A DNA stretch of 32,028 nucleotides from Bradyrhizobium sp. Its GTDB lineage: Bacteria > Pseudomonadota > Alphaproteobacteria > Rhizobiales > Xanthobacteraceae. The notes beneath the pieces are model-generated. The model searched no databases. It saw only the letters and a list, made by a program, of their open reading frames with translations, and was not told the origin of the DNA. The position numbers were made by a program, and so were the translations under genes. Shown piece by piece: positions 16,534 through 23,696 of this stretch. The stretch spans positions 1 to 32,028 of the forward strand of contig NZ_JAUSLT010000159.1 of NCBI RefSeq assembly GCF_030646015.1, given 5' to 3'. How positions within the stretch are numbered: the first letter of the stretch is position 1; the number at the start of each line of letters is the position of its first letter.

Positions 16534-17010
16534 ATGACGCAGGATCCCGACGTGAAGCCCGATCCGGATTTCGCGCCCATCGCACGACGAATCCGCGACA
16601 GCGTCGGCCGGCAGGGTTTTATGGGCCATGTCGGTGCCGAACTCTCCGAACTGGCGCGCGGATCGTGCACGCTCGCCGTCGACCGGCGGCCGGAGCTGTT
16701 GCAGCAGCATGGCCTGTTCCATGGCGGCGTCACCGCCTTCCTGGTCGACAACGCGACCACGATCGCGGCGGCGACATCGCGCGGCCAGCCGGCGCTGACG
16801 GCGGAGTACAAACTGAATCTGCTGTCGCCGGCATCCGGCGATCGCCTGATCTGCCGGGCCCGCGTCATCAAGCCGGGACGGCAGGTCGCGGTGGTTGCCG
16901 CCGATGTGTTTTGTGTCATCGACGGAATAGAGAAGCACACCGCGACCGCGCTGGCGTCGATCGCGATGCTGCCGGATCAAGTGAAGGCCAGAATCCCAAG
17001 CCCGGCCTGA
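16534..17010 (+). CDS. PaaI-like hot-dog thioesterase
   Basis: Protein of 158 residues with the PaaI/YiiD-type hot-dog fold: VDRRPELLQQHGLFHGGVTAF (HGLFHGG at 59-65) places the acyl-CoA site, followed by Asp72 in VDNATTIAAA, and closing strands AEYKLNLLSPASGD and GRQVAVVAADVF. These enzymes hydrolyse acyl-CoA or acyl-protein thioesters, often aromatic or medium chain. ATG at 16534 has GGAG 6 nt before it; TTG at 16519, overlapping the TetR stop, also has GGAGG 6 nt before it and would add five residues. Co-transcribed with the regulator, which may respond to an acyl or aromatic ligand (inference). Its stop codon lies in the loop of a hairpin. Confidence 0.87.
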   Translation: MTQDPDVKPDPDFAPIARRIRDSVGRQGFMGHVGAELSELARGSCTLAVDRRPELLQQHGLFHGGVTAFLVDNATTIAAATSRGQPALTAEYKLNLLSPASGDRLICRARVIKPGRQVAVVAADVFCVIDGIEKHTATALASIAMLPDQVKARIPSPA

Positions 17011-17020
17011 GGCCGGGCTT
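16998..17020. terminator. Hairpin whose loop is the thioesterase stop codon
   Basis: AAGCCCGGCC (16998-17007) and GGCCGGGCTT (17011-17020) are perfect inverted repeats; the three loop bases TGA are the stop codon of the thioesterase gene. It lies between the convergent thioesterase and rplI genes and could serve both strands. No U-tract follows on either side, so it is not a textbook intrinsic terminator. Confidence 0.5.
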
Positions 17021-17039
17021 GGTGTGCCGCAAGGCGGCG

Positions 17040-17636
17040 TTACTTGTCGGAAGCTTCTTCCTGCGGTTCGTCGTCGCGGCGGGCTTCCGGATCGAAGAAT
17101 TCGCCGGCGGCAGCCAGCGCTTCGGCGGCGGCGTCCTGATCTTCCTGACGCGTGGAGATGTCTTCGCCGCGGTTGATACGCTCGGCCTCGTCGGCGCTGC
17201 GCGCGACCGTCACGCTGACGGCGACTTCGACTTCCGGATGCACGGCGATGGCGATGTTGTGCTTGCCGATGGTCTTGATCGGCGCGTCCAGCATCACCTG
17301 GCTGCGGCTGATGGTGACCTTATCGGCCTCGAACGACGCGATGATGTCGCGCACCGTCACCGAGCCGAACAGCTGGCCGGTTTCGGAGGCCTGACGCAGC
17401 ACGACGACGTTGCGGCCGTCGATCTTCTCGGCGACCTTGGTGGCTTCGCCCTTGGCCTGCAGATTGCGGGCTTCGAGATCGGCCTTCATGCCCTCGAACT
17501 TGGCGCGGTTGTCCGAGGTGGCGCGCAGCGCCTTGTTGCGCTTCAAGAGAAAATTGCGGGCATAGCCGTCCTTGACGCGGACGACTTCGCCCATCTGGCC
17601 CAGCTTGGCGACGCGCTCGAGCAAAATGACTTCCAT
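17040..17636 (-). CDS. rplI: 50S ribosomal protein bL9
   Basis: Ribosomal protein L9, which binds 23S rRNA near the L1 stalk. From ATG 17636 it has 198 residues and opens with the family signature MEVILLERVAKLGQMGEVVRVKDGYARNFL. The central helix (about 40-80) leads to the C-terminal domain (about 80-150). An acidic, Glu/Asp-rich tail of roughly 45 residues follows, longer than in E. coli (149 residues). AAGGAG about 8 nt upstream of the ATG confirms the start. Last gene of rpsF-rpsR-DUF2232-rplI; the upstream gene ends 55 bp away. Confidence 0.98.
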   Translation of the reverse strand: MEVILLERVAKLGQMGEVVRVKDGYARNFLLKRNKALRATSDNRAKFEGMKADLEARNLQAKGEATKVAEKIDGRNVVVLRQASETGQLFGSVTVRDIIASFEADKVTISRSQVMLDAPIKTIGKHNIAIAVHPEVEVAVSVTVARSADEAERINRGEDISTRQEDQDAAAEALAAAGEFFDPEARRDDEPQEEASDK

Positions 17637-17691
17637 ATTCGTTCTCCTTGTTGGTGATGTTGGATTGTGAAGTTGACGTGAAGCGTAGATT

Positions 17692-18669
17692 TCAGGACGC
17701 GGGCAGGGGTGGCGGCCTCCCGTGCAGAAATCGCTGGCGGAATTTGAAGAGCGCGTCGGCAATGCCGAGGGCGGCCATCGCCAGGATGAGCCAGCCGCCG
17801 GACACCACCACCATGGTATAGCTGCAGGCGAGCCAGAGCCCGCGGCCCTTCAGACCAAGCGTCAGCGTGTGCAGCACCGCGAAGCCGATCACGGCGTAAA
17901 CCATCAGCAGCGCCGCGGTGACGGTCTGGCCCAGCATCGCAAGCAGCCCGCCGGAAAAACAGAACGCGAAGGCGGCCGACAATGCCGCGAGCGTCATCGG
18001 CGGCAACTCGGTGCTCTTCAGGTCGGGCCACGAGCGACGCAACCGTCCCGACATTGCCGTGATCCGGGCGGCCAGCCAGAAGTTGAGCATCAGCATTGTC
18101 ATGGCGCTGGTGGCGAAGGCCGCGGGCAAGATGATCAACGCGACATCGATCCGCTGCTTGATCTCGTCACCCGAAGCCTCGACGCGGGGACCGAGAACGC
18201 GCAGCAAGGCTGCCCGCAGGGTCTCGGTGATGGTGGCACCGTCGGTGCCCAGCGTGAGCAGGGTCGCCATGGTGGACAGCGTGCCAAAACCGGCGATCCA
18301 GAGCAGGATGCGGCCGACCGGATACCATTCCATGACAGGCGGGGCCGACGGCGTCGCGCCTTCACTCGATCCGGCACTGGCAACCGGCCGTCCCAGCAAA
18401 GCGAGGTGCCCGAGCCACCAGGCAGGCAGCGCCATCATGACGACAAAGGGGATGGAAATGTGCAGGCCGAAGATCACACCGAGGCCGGTGGCCGCTCCGA
18501 TACCGCCGATGGTGGCGGCAAGCGGCCCCCATCCCAGCCCCGCCACCATCAACGGCAACGCGGTGAAGTAGAGCAGCACGATTGAGATCAGCGCGCCCGA
18601 GATGATCGAGGCGAACATCAGCGCCGACGCACAGCCGGCCGCAATGGCGATGAGAACGATCATGGTCAT
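17692..18669 (-). CDS. DUF2232 family membrane protein
   Basis: A 325-residue integral membrane protein with about eight hydrophobic segments between residues 3 and 310 and a short positively charged C-terminus (FKFRQRFLHGRPPP). The position, between rpsR and rplI, is characteristic of the alphaproteobacterial DUF2232 gene. Function unknown; the co-operon location with ribosomal proteins is conserved but does not say what it does. ATG at 18669 is chosen because GGGA precedes it by 6 nt and it puts the first membrane helix at the start; ATG at 18723 would add 18 polar residues and has no ribosome-binding site. Confidence 0.85.
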   Translation of the reverse strand: MTMIVLIAIAAGCASALMFASIISGALISIVLLYFTALPLMVAGLGWGPLAATIGGIGAATGLGVIFGLHISIPFVVMMALPAWWLGHLALLGRPVASAGSSEGATPSAPPVMEWYPVGRILLWIAGFGTLSTMATLLTLGTDGATITETLRAALLRVLGPRVEASGDEIKQRIDVALIILPAAFATSAMTMLMLNFWLAARITAMSGRLRRSWPDLKSTELPPMTLAALSAAFAFCFSGGLLAMLGQTVTAALLMVYAVIGFAVLHTLTLGLKGRGLWLACSYTMVVVSGGWLILAMAALGIADALFKFRQRFLHGRPPPLPAS

Positions 18670-18772
18670 CAGCTGTCCCGCTCCCTTCGAGCGGTTAGAG
18701 GTTCCCTTGAGAACCCCAACCATCGGCGACCGGACGACCCGGAAGCCTTATGAAAATCTTGAAGATAACTTG

Positions 18773-18798
18773 GATCCGCGGCGCGGACGCCGCGGATC
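18773..18798. terminator. Perfect intercistronic hairpin after rpsR
   Basis: GATCCGCGGCG (18773-18783) and CGCCGCGGATC (18788-18798) pair over 11 bp around a CGGA loop. It starts 10 bp past the rpsR stop, reading on the minus strand, and is followed by CAAGTTATCTTC rather than a clean U-tract. It may be a partial terminator or an RNA-end protector setting rpsF/rpsR above the downstream genes; that role is inference. Confidence 0.6.
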
Positions 18799-18808
18799 GA
18801 AAAGTTCG

Positions 18809-19048
18809 TTACCTGATCACGTAGGGCAAGAGGCCGAGGAACCGCGAGCGCTTGATGGCGCGGGCGAGTTCACGCTGCTTCTTGGCGGAGACGGCGGTGA
18901 TGCGGCTCGGCACGATCTTGCCGCGCTCGGAAACGTAACGCATCAGCAGCTTGGAATCCTTGTAGTCGATCTTCGGCGCATTCGGACCCGTGAACGGGCA
19001 GGTCTTGCGGCGGCGGAAAAACGGACGGCGTGCACCAGCTTCAGCCAT
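18809..19048 (-). CDS. rpsR: 30S ribosomal protein bS18
   Basis: Small-subunit protein that binds the 16S rRNA platform as a heterodimer with bS6. Seventy-nine residues, with the family-typical basic N-terminus ARRPFFRRRKTCPF, IDYKDSKLLMRYVSERGKI and the C-terminal KKQRELARAIKRSRFLGLLPY. A single cysteine at position 17 lies where many S18 proteins carry zinc-type Cys sets; here only one is present, so this is the zinc-free form. Start ATG 19048. Five bp separate it from the rpsF stop, so rpsF-rpsR are tightly coupled. A strong hairpin follows the stop. Confidence 0.98.
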   Translation of the reverse strand: MAEAGARRPFFRRRKTCPFTGPNAPKIDYKDSKLLMRYVSERGKIVPSRITAVSAKKQRELARAIKRSRFLGLLPYVIR

Positions 19049-19053
19049 GATTC

Positions 19054-19524
19054 TTACTCCTCAACCGTTGCTTCGGCATCGTCACGCGGACGGCGCGGAC
19101 CCCGATCACCACGATAGCCACCGCCGTCGCGATCGCCCCGGAAACCGCCTTCGCGGTCGCCACGGAAGCCGCCGCCACGGTCGTCGCGATCGCGGTCGCG
19201 ATCGGCCTTGCGCATCATCGCCGAGGGACCTTCCTCGTGCTCTTCGACGCGAACGGTGAGATAGCGGATCACGTCTTCGCTGATTCGCTCCTGCCGCTCG
19301 ACTTCGGCGACCGCCGCCGAAGGGGCGTCGATGTTGAGCAGCACGAAGTGCGCCTTGCGGTTCTTGTTCATCCGGTAGGTGAGGGAGCGTACGCCCCAGC
19401 TTTCCATCTTGACGACCTTGCCGCCGAGACCTTCGACGATGCCGGTCATCTGGGTGGTCAGTTCTTCGACCTGCTGGGTGCTCGCATCCTGGCGCGCGAG
19501 AAAAACATGCTCGTAAAGAGGCAT
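19054..19524 (-). CDS. rpsF: 30S ribosomal protein bS6 with Gly/Arg/Asp-rich tail
   Basis: First gene of the ribosomal operon, 156 residues. The conserved bS6 domain covers about residues 1-100 (MPLYEHVFLARQDAS, WGVRSLTYRMNKNRKAHFVLLNI). The tail is an unusual repeat: residues from about 108 to 145 hold reiterations of GGFRGDR and GGGYRGDRG, similar in composition to RGG RNA-binding tails, ending in an acidic DDAEATVEE. E. coli S6 also has a variable acidic tail, so an extension is not itself odd. AAGGA lies about 6-8 nt before the ATG. Expression is probably driven by the promoter at 19720-19747. Confidence 0.97.
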   Translation of the reverse strand: MPLYEHVFLARQDASTQQVEELTTQMTGIVEGLGGKVVKMESWGVRSLTYRMNKNRKAHFVLLNIDAPSAAVAEVERQERISEDVIRYLTVRVEEHEEGPSAMMRKADRDRDRDDRGGGFRGDREGGFRGDRDGGGYRGDRGPRRPRDDAEATVEE

Positions 19525-19719
19525 GGGTGTCCTTTCCTAGTGTTGGCGCGGTTCCCGGCGGCAAGCCCTTCGAGACCTTCGGAAAGGACTCGGGATTAAG
19601 CTCAGAAGGCGGAAGCACGGGACGACGGACCGACTGGCCCTGCCGCATCAAAATCGCCTGGAAGGTGAAATTGCTGAGACCGTCCGTTCAGCTCCCGGCC
19701 GGGATCCACGGATGCGCGG

Positions 19720-19747
19720 TTTATAAGGATTTTGAGCGCAATGGCAA
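19720..19747 (-). promoter_or_regulatory. Sigma-70-like promoter for rpsF
   Basis: On the minus strand TTGCCA (19747-19742) is followed after 16 bp by TATAAA (19725-19720), each matching consensus at five of six positions. Transcription would begin near 19713, giving a leader of about 189 nt before the rpsF ATG. Confidence 0.6.
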
Positions 19748-19803
19748 GGGAAAGCCTTCCGCCCGGCAGGCCCCGTCGCACGGTGGGGAACCCGTCCGGC
19801 GGC

Positions 19804-19832
19804 TTGACATAACCGGCCGCCGCGGTGTCTTT
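19804..19832 (+). promoter_or_regulatory. Possible promoter for fabD
   Basis: TTGACA at 19804-19809 is a perfect -35 box. The -10 position 17 bp on (GTCTTT, 19827-19832) matches poorly, and Alphaproteobacteria tolerate weak -10 boxes. It would give a leader of about 35 nt before the fabD ATG. Confidence 0.35.
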
Positions 19833-19872
19833 CGGCCCAACTTTAGGGATTTGGTACGTTCAGGGAGCGCCG

Positions 19873-20826
19873 ATGACGGCAGCATTCACCTTTCCGGGGC
19901 AGGGCTCCCAGGCGGTCGGCATGGGCAAGGCGCTGGCCGAGGCTTTTCCGGCGGCGCGCGCGGTTTTCGACGAGGTCGATGCGGCGCTCGGCGAGAAACT
20001 CACCGCCATCATCTGGGACGGTCCGGCCGAGACCCTGCAGCTCACCGAAAATGCCCAACCCGCCCTGATGGCGGTGTCGCTCGCCACCCTGCGGGTGCTG
20101 GAGACCGAAGCCGGCTTCTCGGTCGGACGCGATGCCGCCTTCGTGGCCGGGCATTCGCTCGGCGAATATTCCGCGCTGGCGGCGGCCGGCAGCTTCAGCA
20201 TCAGCGACACCGCGCGCCTGCTGCGCATCCGGGGCCTTGCCATGCAGAAGGCCGTGCCGGTGGGGACCGGCGCGATGGCGGCGCTGCTCGGGCTCGATTA
20301 TGAGGCGGCGGTAGCCGTTGCGGAGGAGGCCGCCCAGGGCCAGGTCTGTCAGGCCGCCAATGACAATGGCGGCGGCCAGGTCGTCATCTCCGGCGACAAG
20401 GCCGCGGTCGAGCGCGGGCTCGAGATCGCCAAGACCAAGGGCGCCAAGCGCGCCATGCTGCTGCCGGTGTCGGCGCCGTTCCATTGCCGGCTGATGCAGC
20501 CCGCGGCCGAGGCCATGGCCGAGGCGCTGGCCGACGTCACCATCCGGCAACCGGCTTCGCCGCTGGTCTCGAACGTGCTGGCCGCGCCGATTACCGATCC
20601 GGACGAAATTCGCCGCCGCCTGATCGAACAGGTCACCGGCACCGTTCGCTGGCGCGAATCGGTGGCCTACATGGCGAGCCACGGGGTAACGCGATTTTTC
20701 GAGATCGGCGCCGGCAAGGTGCTGAGCGGCCTGGTCAAGCGCATCGCCGACGGGGCGGTCGGAATTTCAGTGGGCGGCCCCGGCGATATCGCCGGCGCCA
20801 AGGACGCATTGGCCGCATCGCATTAG
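19873..20826 (+). CDS. fabD: Malonyl-CoA-ACP transacylase
   Basis: Transfers malonyl from CoA to acyl carrier protein, providing the two-carbon donor for type II fatty acid synthesis. From ATG 19873 (317 residues) it has FTFPGQGSQAVGMG at the N-terminus, the nucleophile Ser95 in GHSLGEYSA, the catalytic His204 in PFHCRLM, and VSNVLAAP near 236. The ATG follows GGGAG by 5 nt and gives the family-typical start; an upstream in-frame start at 19825 adds 16 residues beyond the family's usual N-terminus. First gene of the fabD-fabG-acpP-fabF row, 23 bp upstream of fabG. Confidence 0.97.
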   Translation: MTAAFTFPGQGSQAVGMGKALAEAFPAARAVFDEVDAALGEKLTAIIWDGPAETLQLTENAQPALMAVSLATLRVLETEAGFSVGRDAAFVAGHSLGEYSALAAAGSFSISDTARLLRIRGLAMQKAVPVGTGAMAALLGLDYEAAVAVAEEAAQGQVCQAANDNGGGQVVISGDKAAVERGLEIAKTKGAKRAMLLPVSAPFHCRLMQPAAEAMAEALADVTIRQPASPLVSNVLAAPITDPDEIRRRLIEQVTGTVRWRESVAYMASHGVTRFFEIGAGKVLSGLVKRIADGAVGISVGGPGDIAGAKDALAASH

Positions 20827-20849
20827 GTGGTGGCCGGGAGGAGATATTG

Positions 20850-21587
20850 ATGTTCGATTTGACTGGCAGGACGGCGCTCGTCACCGGCGCGACCGGCGGC
20901 ATCGGCAATGCGATCGCCCAGGCGTTGCACGCCCAGGGCGCGACGGTGGCCATTTCCGGAACGCGGCGCGAGGTGCTGGACACGCTCGCCGGCAAGTTGG
21001 GCGAGCGCGTTCACGTGCTGCCCTGCAACCTGTCCGACAGCGCCGAAGTCGAGGCCCTGGTGCCCGCGGCCGAGGCGGCGATGGGGCAGGTCGATATCCT
21101 CGTCGCCAATGCCGGCATTACCCGGGACAATTTGTTCGTGCAGTTGCGCGATGAGGACTGGGACGAGGTTATCAAGGTCAATCTGACCTCGACCTTCCGC
21201 CTCGCCCGCGCCGCGACCAAGCTGATGATGCGCAAGCGGTTCGGCCGCATCATCGCGATCACCTCGATCGTCGGCGTCACCGGCAACCCGGGGCAGGGCA
21301 ATTACACCGCGTCGAAGGCGGGGCTGATCGGCATGATCAAGACGCTGGGGGCGGAATACGCCAAGCGCAACGTCACCGCCAACTGCATCGCACCGGGATT
21401 CATCAAGACGCCGATGACCGACGCGCTCAACGACAAGCAGCGCGAAATGATCCTGTCGAAAGTTCCTGCGGCGCGGCTGGGAACGCCCGAAGATATCGCC
21501 GCGGCGGCGGTCTATCTTGCCTCCAACGAAGCCGCGTACGTGACCGGACAGACGATTCACGTCAATGGCGGAATGGCCATGTTTTGA
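20850..21587 (+). CDS. fabG: 3-oxoacyl-ACP reductase
   Basis: NADPH-dependent reduction of the keto group on growing acyl-ACP. A 245-residue short-chain dehydrogenase: TGATGGIG (12-19) binds the cofactor, NAG (87-89) is followed by catalytic Asn111, Ser139 (ITSIVG), Tyr152 and Lys156 (YTASK), and the protein ends VTGQTIHVNGGMAMF, the standard FabG C-terminus. GGGAGGAG upstream fixes the ATG at 20850. Its placement between fabD and acpP supports the FabG assignment over other short-chain dehydrogenases. Confidence 0.97.
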   Translation: MFDLTGRTALVTGATGGIGNAIAQALHAQGATVAISGTRREVLDTLAGKLGERVHVLPCNLSDSAEVEALVPAAEAAMGQVDILVANAGITRDNLFVQLRDEDWDEVIKVNLTSTFRLARAATKLMMRKRFGRIIAITSIVGVTGNPGQGNYTASKAGLIGMIKTLGAEYAKRNVTANCIAPGFIKTPMTDALNDKQREMILSKVPAARLGTPEDIAAAAVYLASNEAAYVTGQTIHVNGGMAMF

Positions 21588-21897
21588 ACCGGTTACCAGC
21601 CCTTATGTACCGCTTGGGTGGTTTCCGGCTGTCATCGAGGCGGATAGTCAAGGCTTTGTAGTCAAGGCTTGGGAAGTATGATAACCGAACCACTAACGGA
21701 TGGGCAAAGAACGCCATTGCAGGAATTTGAATCCCTGTATATTGGCGGGGCGGAGCCTGCCGTCGTTCGCCGGGCCTTCGTCTGACATGACGGGGCAAAT
21801 CAAGACGATGCGCGATTGCGAAGGAAGTTTAACGACCACGATGGTCCGTAGCGTCTTGGGGACGACGGGTCTAATGGAACAAGCACGAGGTTGAACG
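21588..21897. other. fabG-acpP intergenic region
   Basis: This 310-bp gap contains no gene. A 12-base direct repeat TAGTCAAGGCTT occurs at 21645-21656 and 21659-21670. TTGCAG (21717-21722) and TATATT (21738-21743), 15 bp apart, form a poor promoter candidate that would drive acpP separately, consistent with the high expression ACP needs. Nothing else stands out. Confidence 0.4.
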
Positions 21898-22137
21898 ATG
21901 AGTGAGATTGGCGAGCGAGTTAAGAAGATTGTGGTCGAACACCTTGGTGTTGAACCCGAAAAAGTGGTCGATGCCGCGAGCTTCATTGACGACCTCGGCG
22001 CGGACAGTCTCGATACGGTCGAGCTGGTGATGGCGTTCGAAGAGGAATTCGGTTGCGAGATTCCCGACGACGCCGCTGAGACGATTTTGACTGTCGGCGA
22101 CGCCACAAAATTTCTTGAAAAAAACGCGAAGAGCTGA
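21898..22137 (+). CDS. acpP: Acyl carrier protein
   Basis: Carries growing acyl chains on phosphopantetheine. Seventy-nine residues, acidic, four-helix ACP: the prosthetic-group serine is Ser37 in DSLDTVELVMAFEEEF, preceded by FIDDLGA. Start ATG 21898 follows GAGG at 7 nt. It lies 96 bp before fabF in the fatty acid synthesis cluster, identifying it as the housekeeping ACP. Confidence 0.98.
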   Translation: MSEIGERVKKIVVEHLGVEPEKVVDAASFIDDLGADSLDTVELVMAFEEEFGCEIPDDAAETILTVGDATKFLEKNAKS

Positions 22138-22233
22138 CGCCCCGCGCGGTGCCGACGAAGCCGGACGGGCCGTGGTCGAGCGGTCCACCGGTTTCTTGTT
22201 GTTGGCCGTGAACACTGGGCTGGAGTGCTGGAT

Positions 22234-23499
22234 ATGAGGCGGGTTGTCGTCACGGGCCTCGGCATGGTTACGCCCCTCGGCTGTGGCGTCGAGCCGACCT
22301 GGAAGCGCATCCTCAACAGCGAGAGCGGTGCCAGGAAGATCGACACGTTCGACGTGTCCGATCTGACCAGCCGGATCGCCTGCGTGATTCCACGCGGCGA
22401 CGGCAGCGGCGGCACCTTCAATCCCGACCAGTGGATGGAGCCGAAGGATCAGCGCAAGGTCGACGACTTCATCGTCTTCGCCATGTGCGCGGCGCGTCAG
22501 GCGCTCGATGATGCCAATTGGCATCCCTCCACCGAAGAGGAACGCTGCGCCACCGGCACCATGATCGGCTCCGGGATCGGCGGCCTGTCGGGCATTGCCG
22601 ACACCGCGTTGCTGCTGAAGGAGCGCGGCCCGCGCAAGGTATCCCCGTTCTTCATTCCCGGCCGCCTGATCAATCTGGCTTCAGGCTATGTGTCGATCGA
22701 GCACGGCCTCAAGGGCCCCAACCATTCGGTGGTCACGGCGTGTTCGACCGGCGCGCATGCGATCGGCGATGCCAGCCGGCTGATCGTGCTCGGCGACGCC
22801 GACGTGATGGTGGCGGGCGGTACGGAATCGCCGATTTGCCGGCTGTCGATGGCGGGATTTTGCGCCTCGCGCGCGCTGTCGACCGGCTTCAACGAGACCC
22901 CGGAAAAAGCATCGCGTCCCTACGACAAGGACCGCGACGGCTTCGTGATGGGAGAGGGCGCCGGCATCGTGGTGCTCGAGGAATACGAACACGCGAAAAA
23001 CCGCGGCGCCCGAATCTATGCCGAGGTGATCGGCTACGGGCTGTCCGGTGACGCCTATCACATCACCTCTCCGTCGCCCGACGGCGATGGCGCATTCCGC
23101 AGCATGAGTGCTGCGATGAAGCGCGCCGGAATCAGCGCTTCCGACATCGACTACATCAATGCGCACGGCACCTCGACGCAGGTCGGCGACGAAATCGAAC
23201 TTGGCGCGGTGGAGCGGTTGTTGGGCAACGCCGCTTCAACGGTGTCGATGTCGTCGACCAAATCGTCGACCGGACATCTGCTCGGAGCCGCCGGCGCGAT
23301 CGAGACCATTTTCAGCATCCTGGCGATTCGCGATAACGTCGCCCCGCCGACCATCAATCTGGACAACCCGTCGGTGGAAACGGCGATCGACCTCGTGCCG
23401 CAAACCCCGCGCAAGCGGGAGATCAATGTGGCACTGTCGAATTCGTTCGGTTTCGGGGGCACCAACGCATCCGTGATCGTGCAGCGGGTGACCAATTAG
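22234..23499 (+). CDS. fabF: Beta-ketoacyl-ACP synthase II
   Basis: Condensing enzyme extending acyl-ACP with malonyl-ACP and controlling long unsaturated chain formation. From ATG 22234 it has 421 residues. The thiolase-fold triad is complete: Cys170 in VTACSTGAHAIGDA, His311 in NAHGTSTQVGD and His348 in SSTGHLLGAAGAIE. The C-terminus SFGFGGTNASVIVQ is typical of FabF rather than FabB. TGGAG lies 8 nt before the ATG; GTG at 22225 would add three residues. Following gene mltG is about 200 bp away behind its own promoter candidate. Confidence 0.97.
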   Translation: MRRVVVTGLGMVTPLGCGVEPTWKRILNSESGARKIDTFDVSDLTSRIACVIPRGDGSGGTFNPDQWMEPKDQRKVDDFIVFAMCAARQALDDANWHPSTEEERCATGTMIGSGIGGLSGIADTALLLKERGPRKVSPFFIPGRLINLASGYVSIEHGLKGPNHSVVTACSTGAHAIGDASRLIVLGDADVMVAGGTESPICRLSMAGFCASRALSTGFNETPEKASRPYDKDRDGFVMGEGAGIVVLEEYEHAKNRGARIYAEVIGYGLSGDAYHITSPSPDGDGAFRSMSAAMKRAGISASDIDYINAHGTSTQVGDEIELGAVERLLGNAASTVSMSSTKSSTGHLLGAAGAIETIFSILAIRDNVAPPTINLDNPSVETAIDLVPQTPRKREINVALSNSFGFGGTNASVIVQRVTN

Positions 23500-23579
23500 C
23501 CAGTGATTAGAACAACTCCACCGTTTCGCCGCATTCGGCCATAACTCCAGGGCGCGATCAGCAAGACTGGACGCCGGTT

Positions 23580-23620
23580 TTGCGTCCGGTCGCGCTCTAA
23601 ACTATAAGATAAACTATAAA
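23580..23620 (+). promoter_or_regulatory. Promoter candidate upstream of mltG
   Basis: TTGCGT (23580-23585) and TATAAG (23603-23608) are spaced by 17 bp. A second -10-like TATAAA (23615-23620) falls in a repeat: TAAACTATAA occurs at 23598-23607 and again at 23610-23619. The mltG ATG lies about 80 nt further on. Confidence 0.5.
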
Positions 23621-23696
23621 ATTCTTGGGCGTATATCCTTGGCATGGCAGTGATTTGCCAGGCCACGATCAAACCGACAGGATTCAGGTTGCATCG

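Larger units (their letters stand above)
19525..19872. other. Divergent rpsF/fabD intergenic region with promoters and rpsF leader
   Basis: This 348-bp gap carries the rpsF promoter near 19720-19747 (minus) and a weaker candidate for fabD near 19804-19832 (plus). Between the rpsF promoter and its ATG lies a leader of about 190 nt. In many bacteria S6/S18 bind such leaders and repress their own synthesis; I could not find a structure I would stake on that motif here. No small gene was convincing. Confidence 0.6.
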
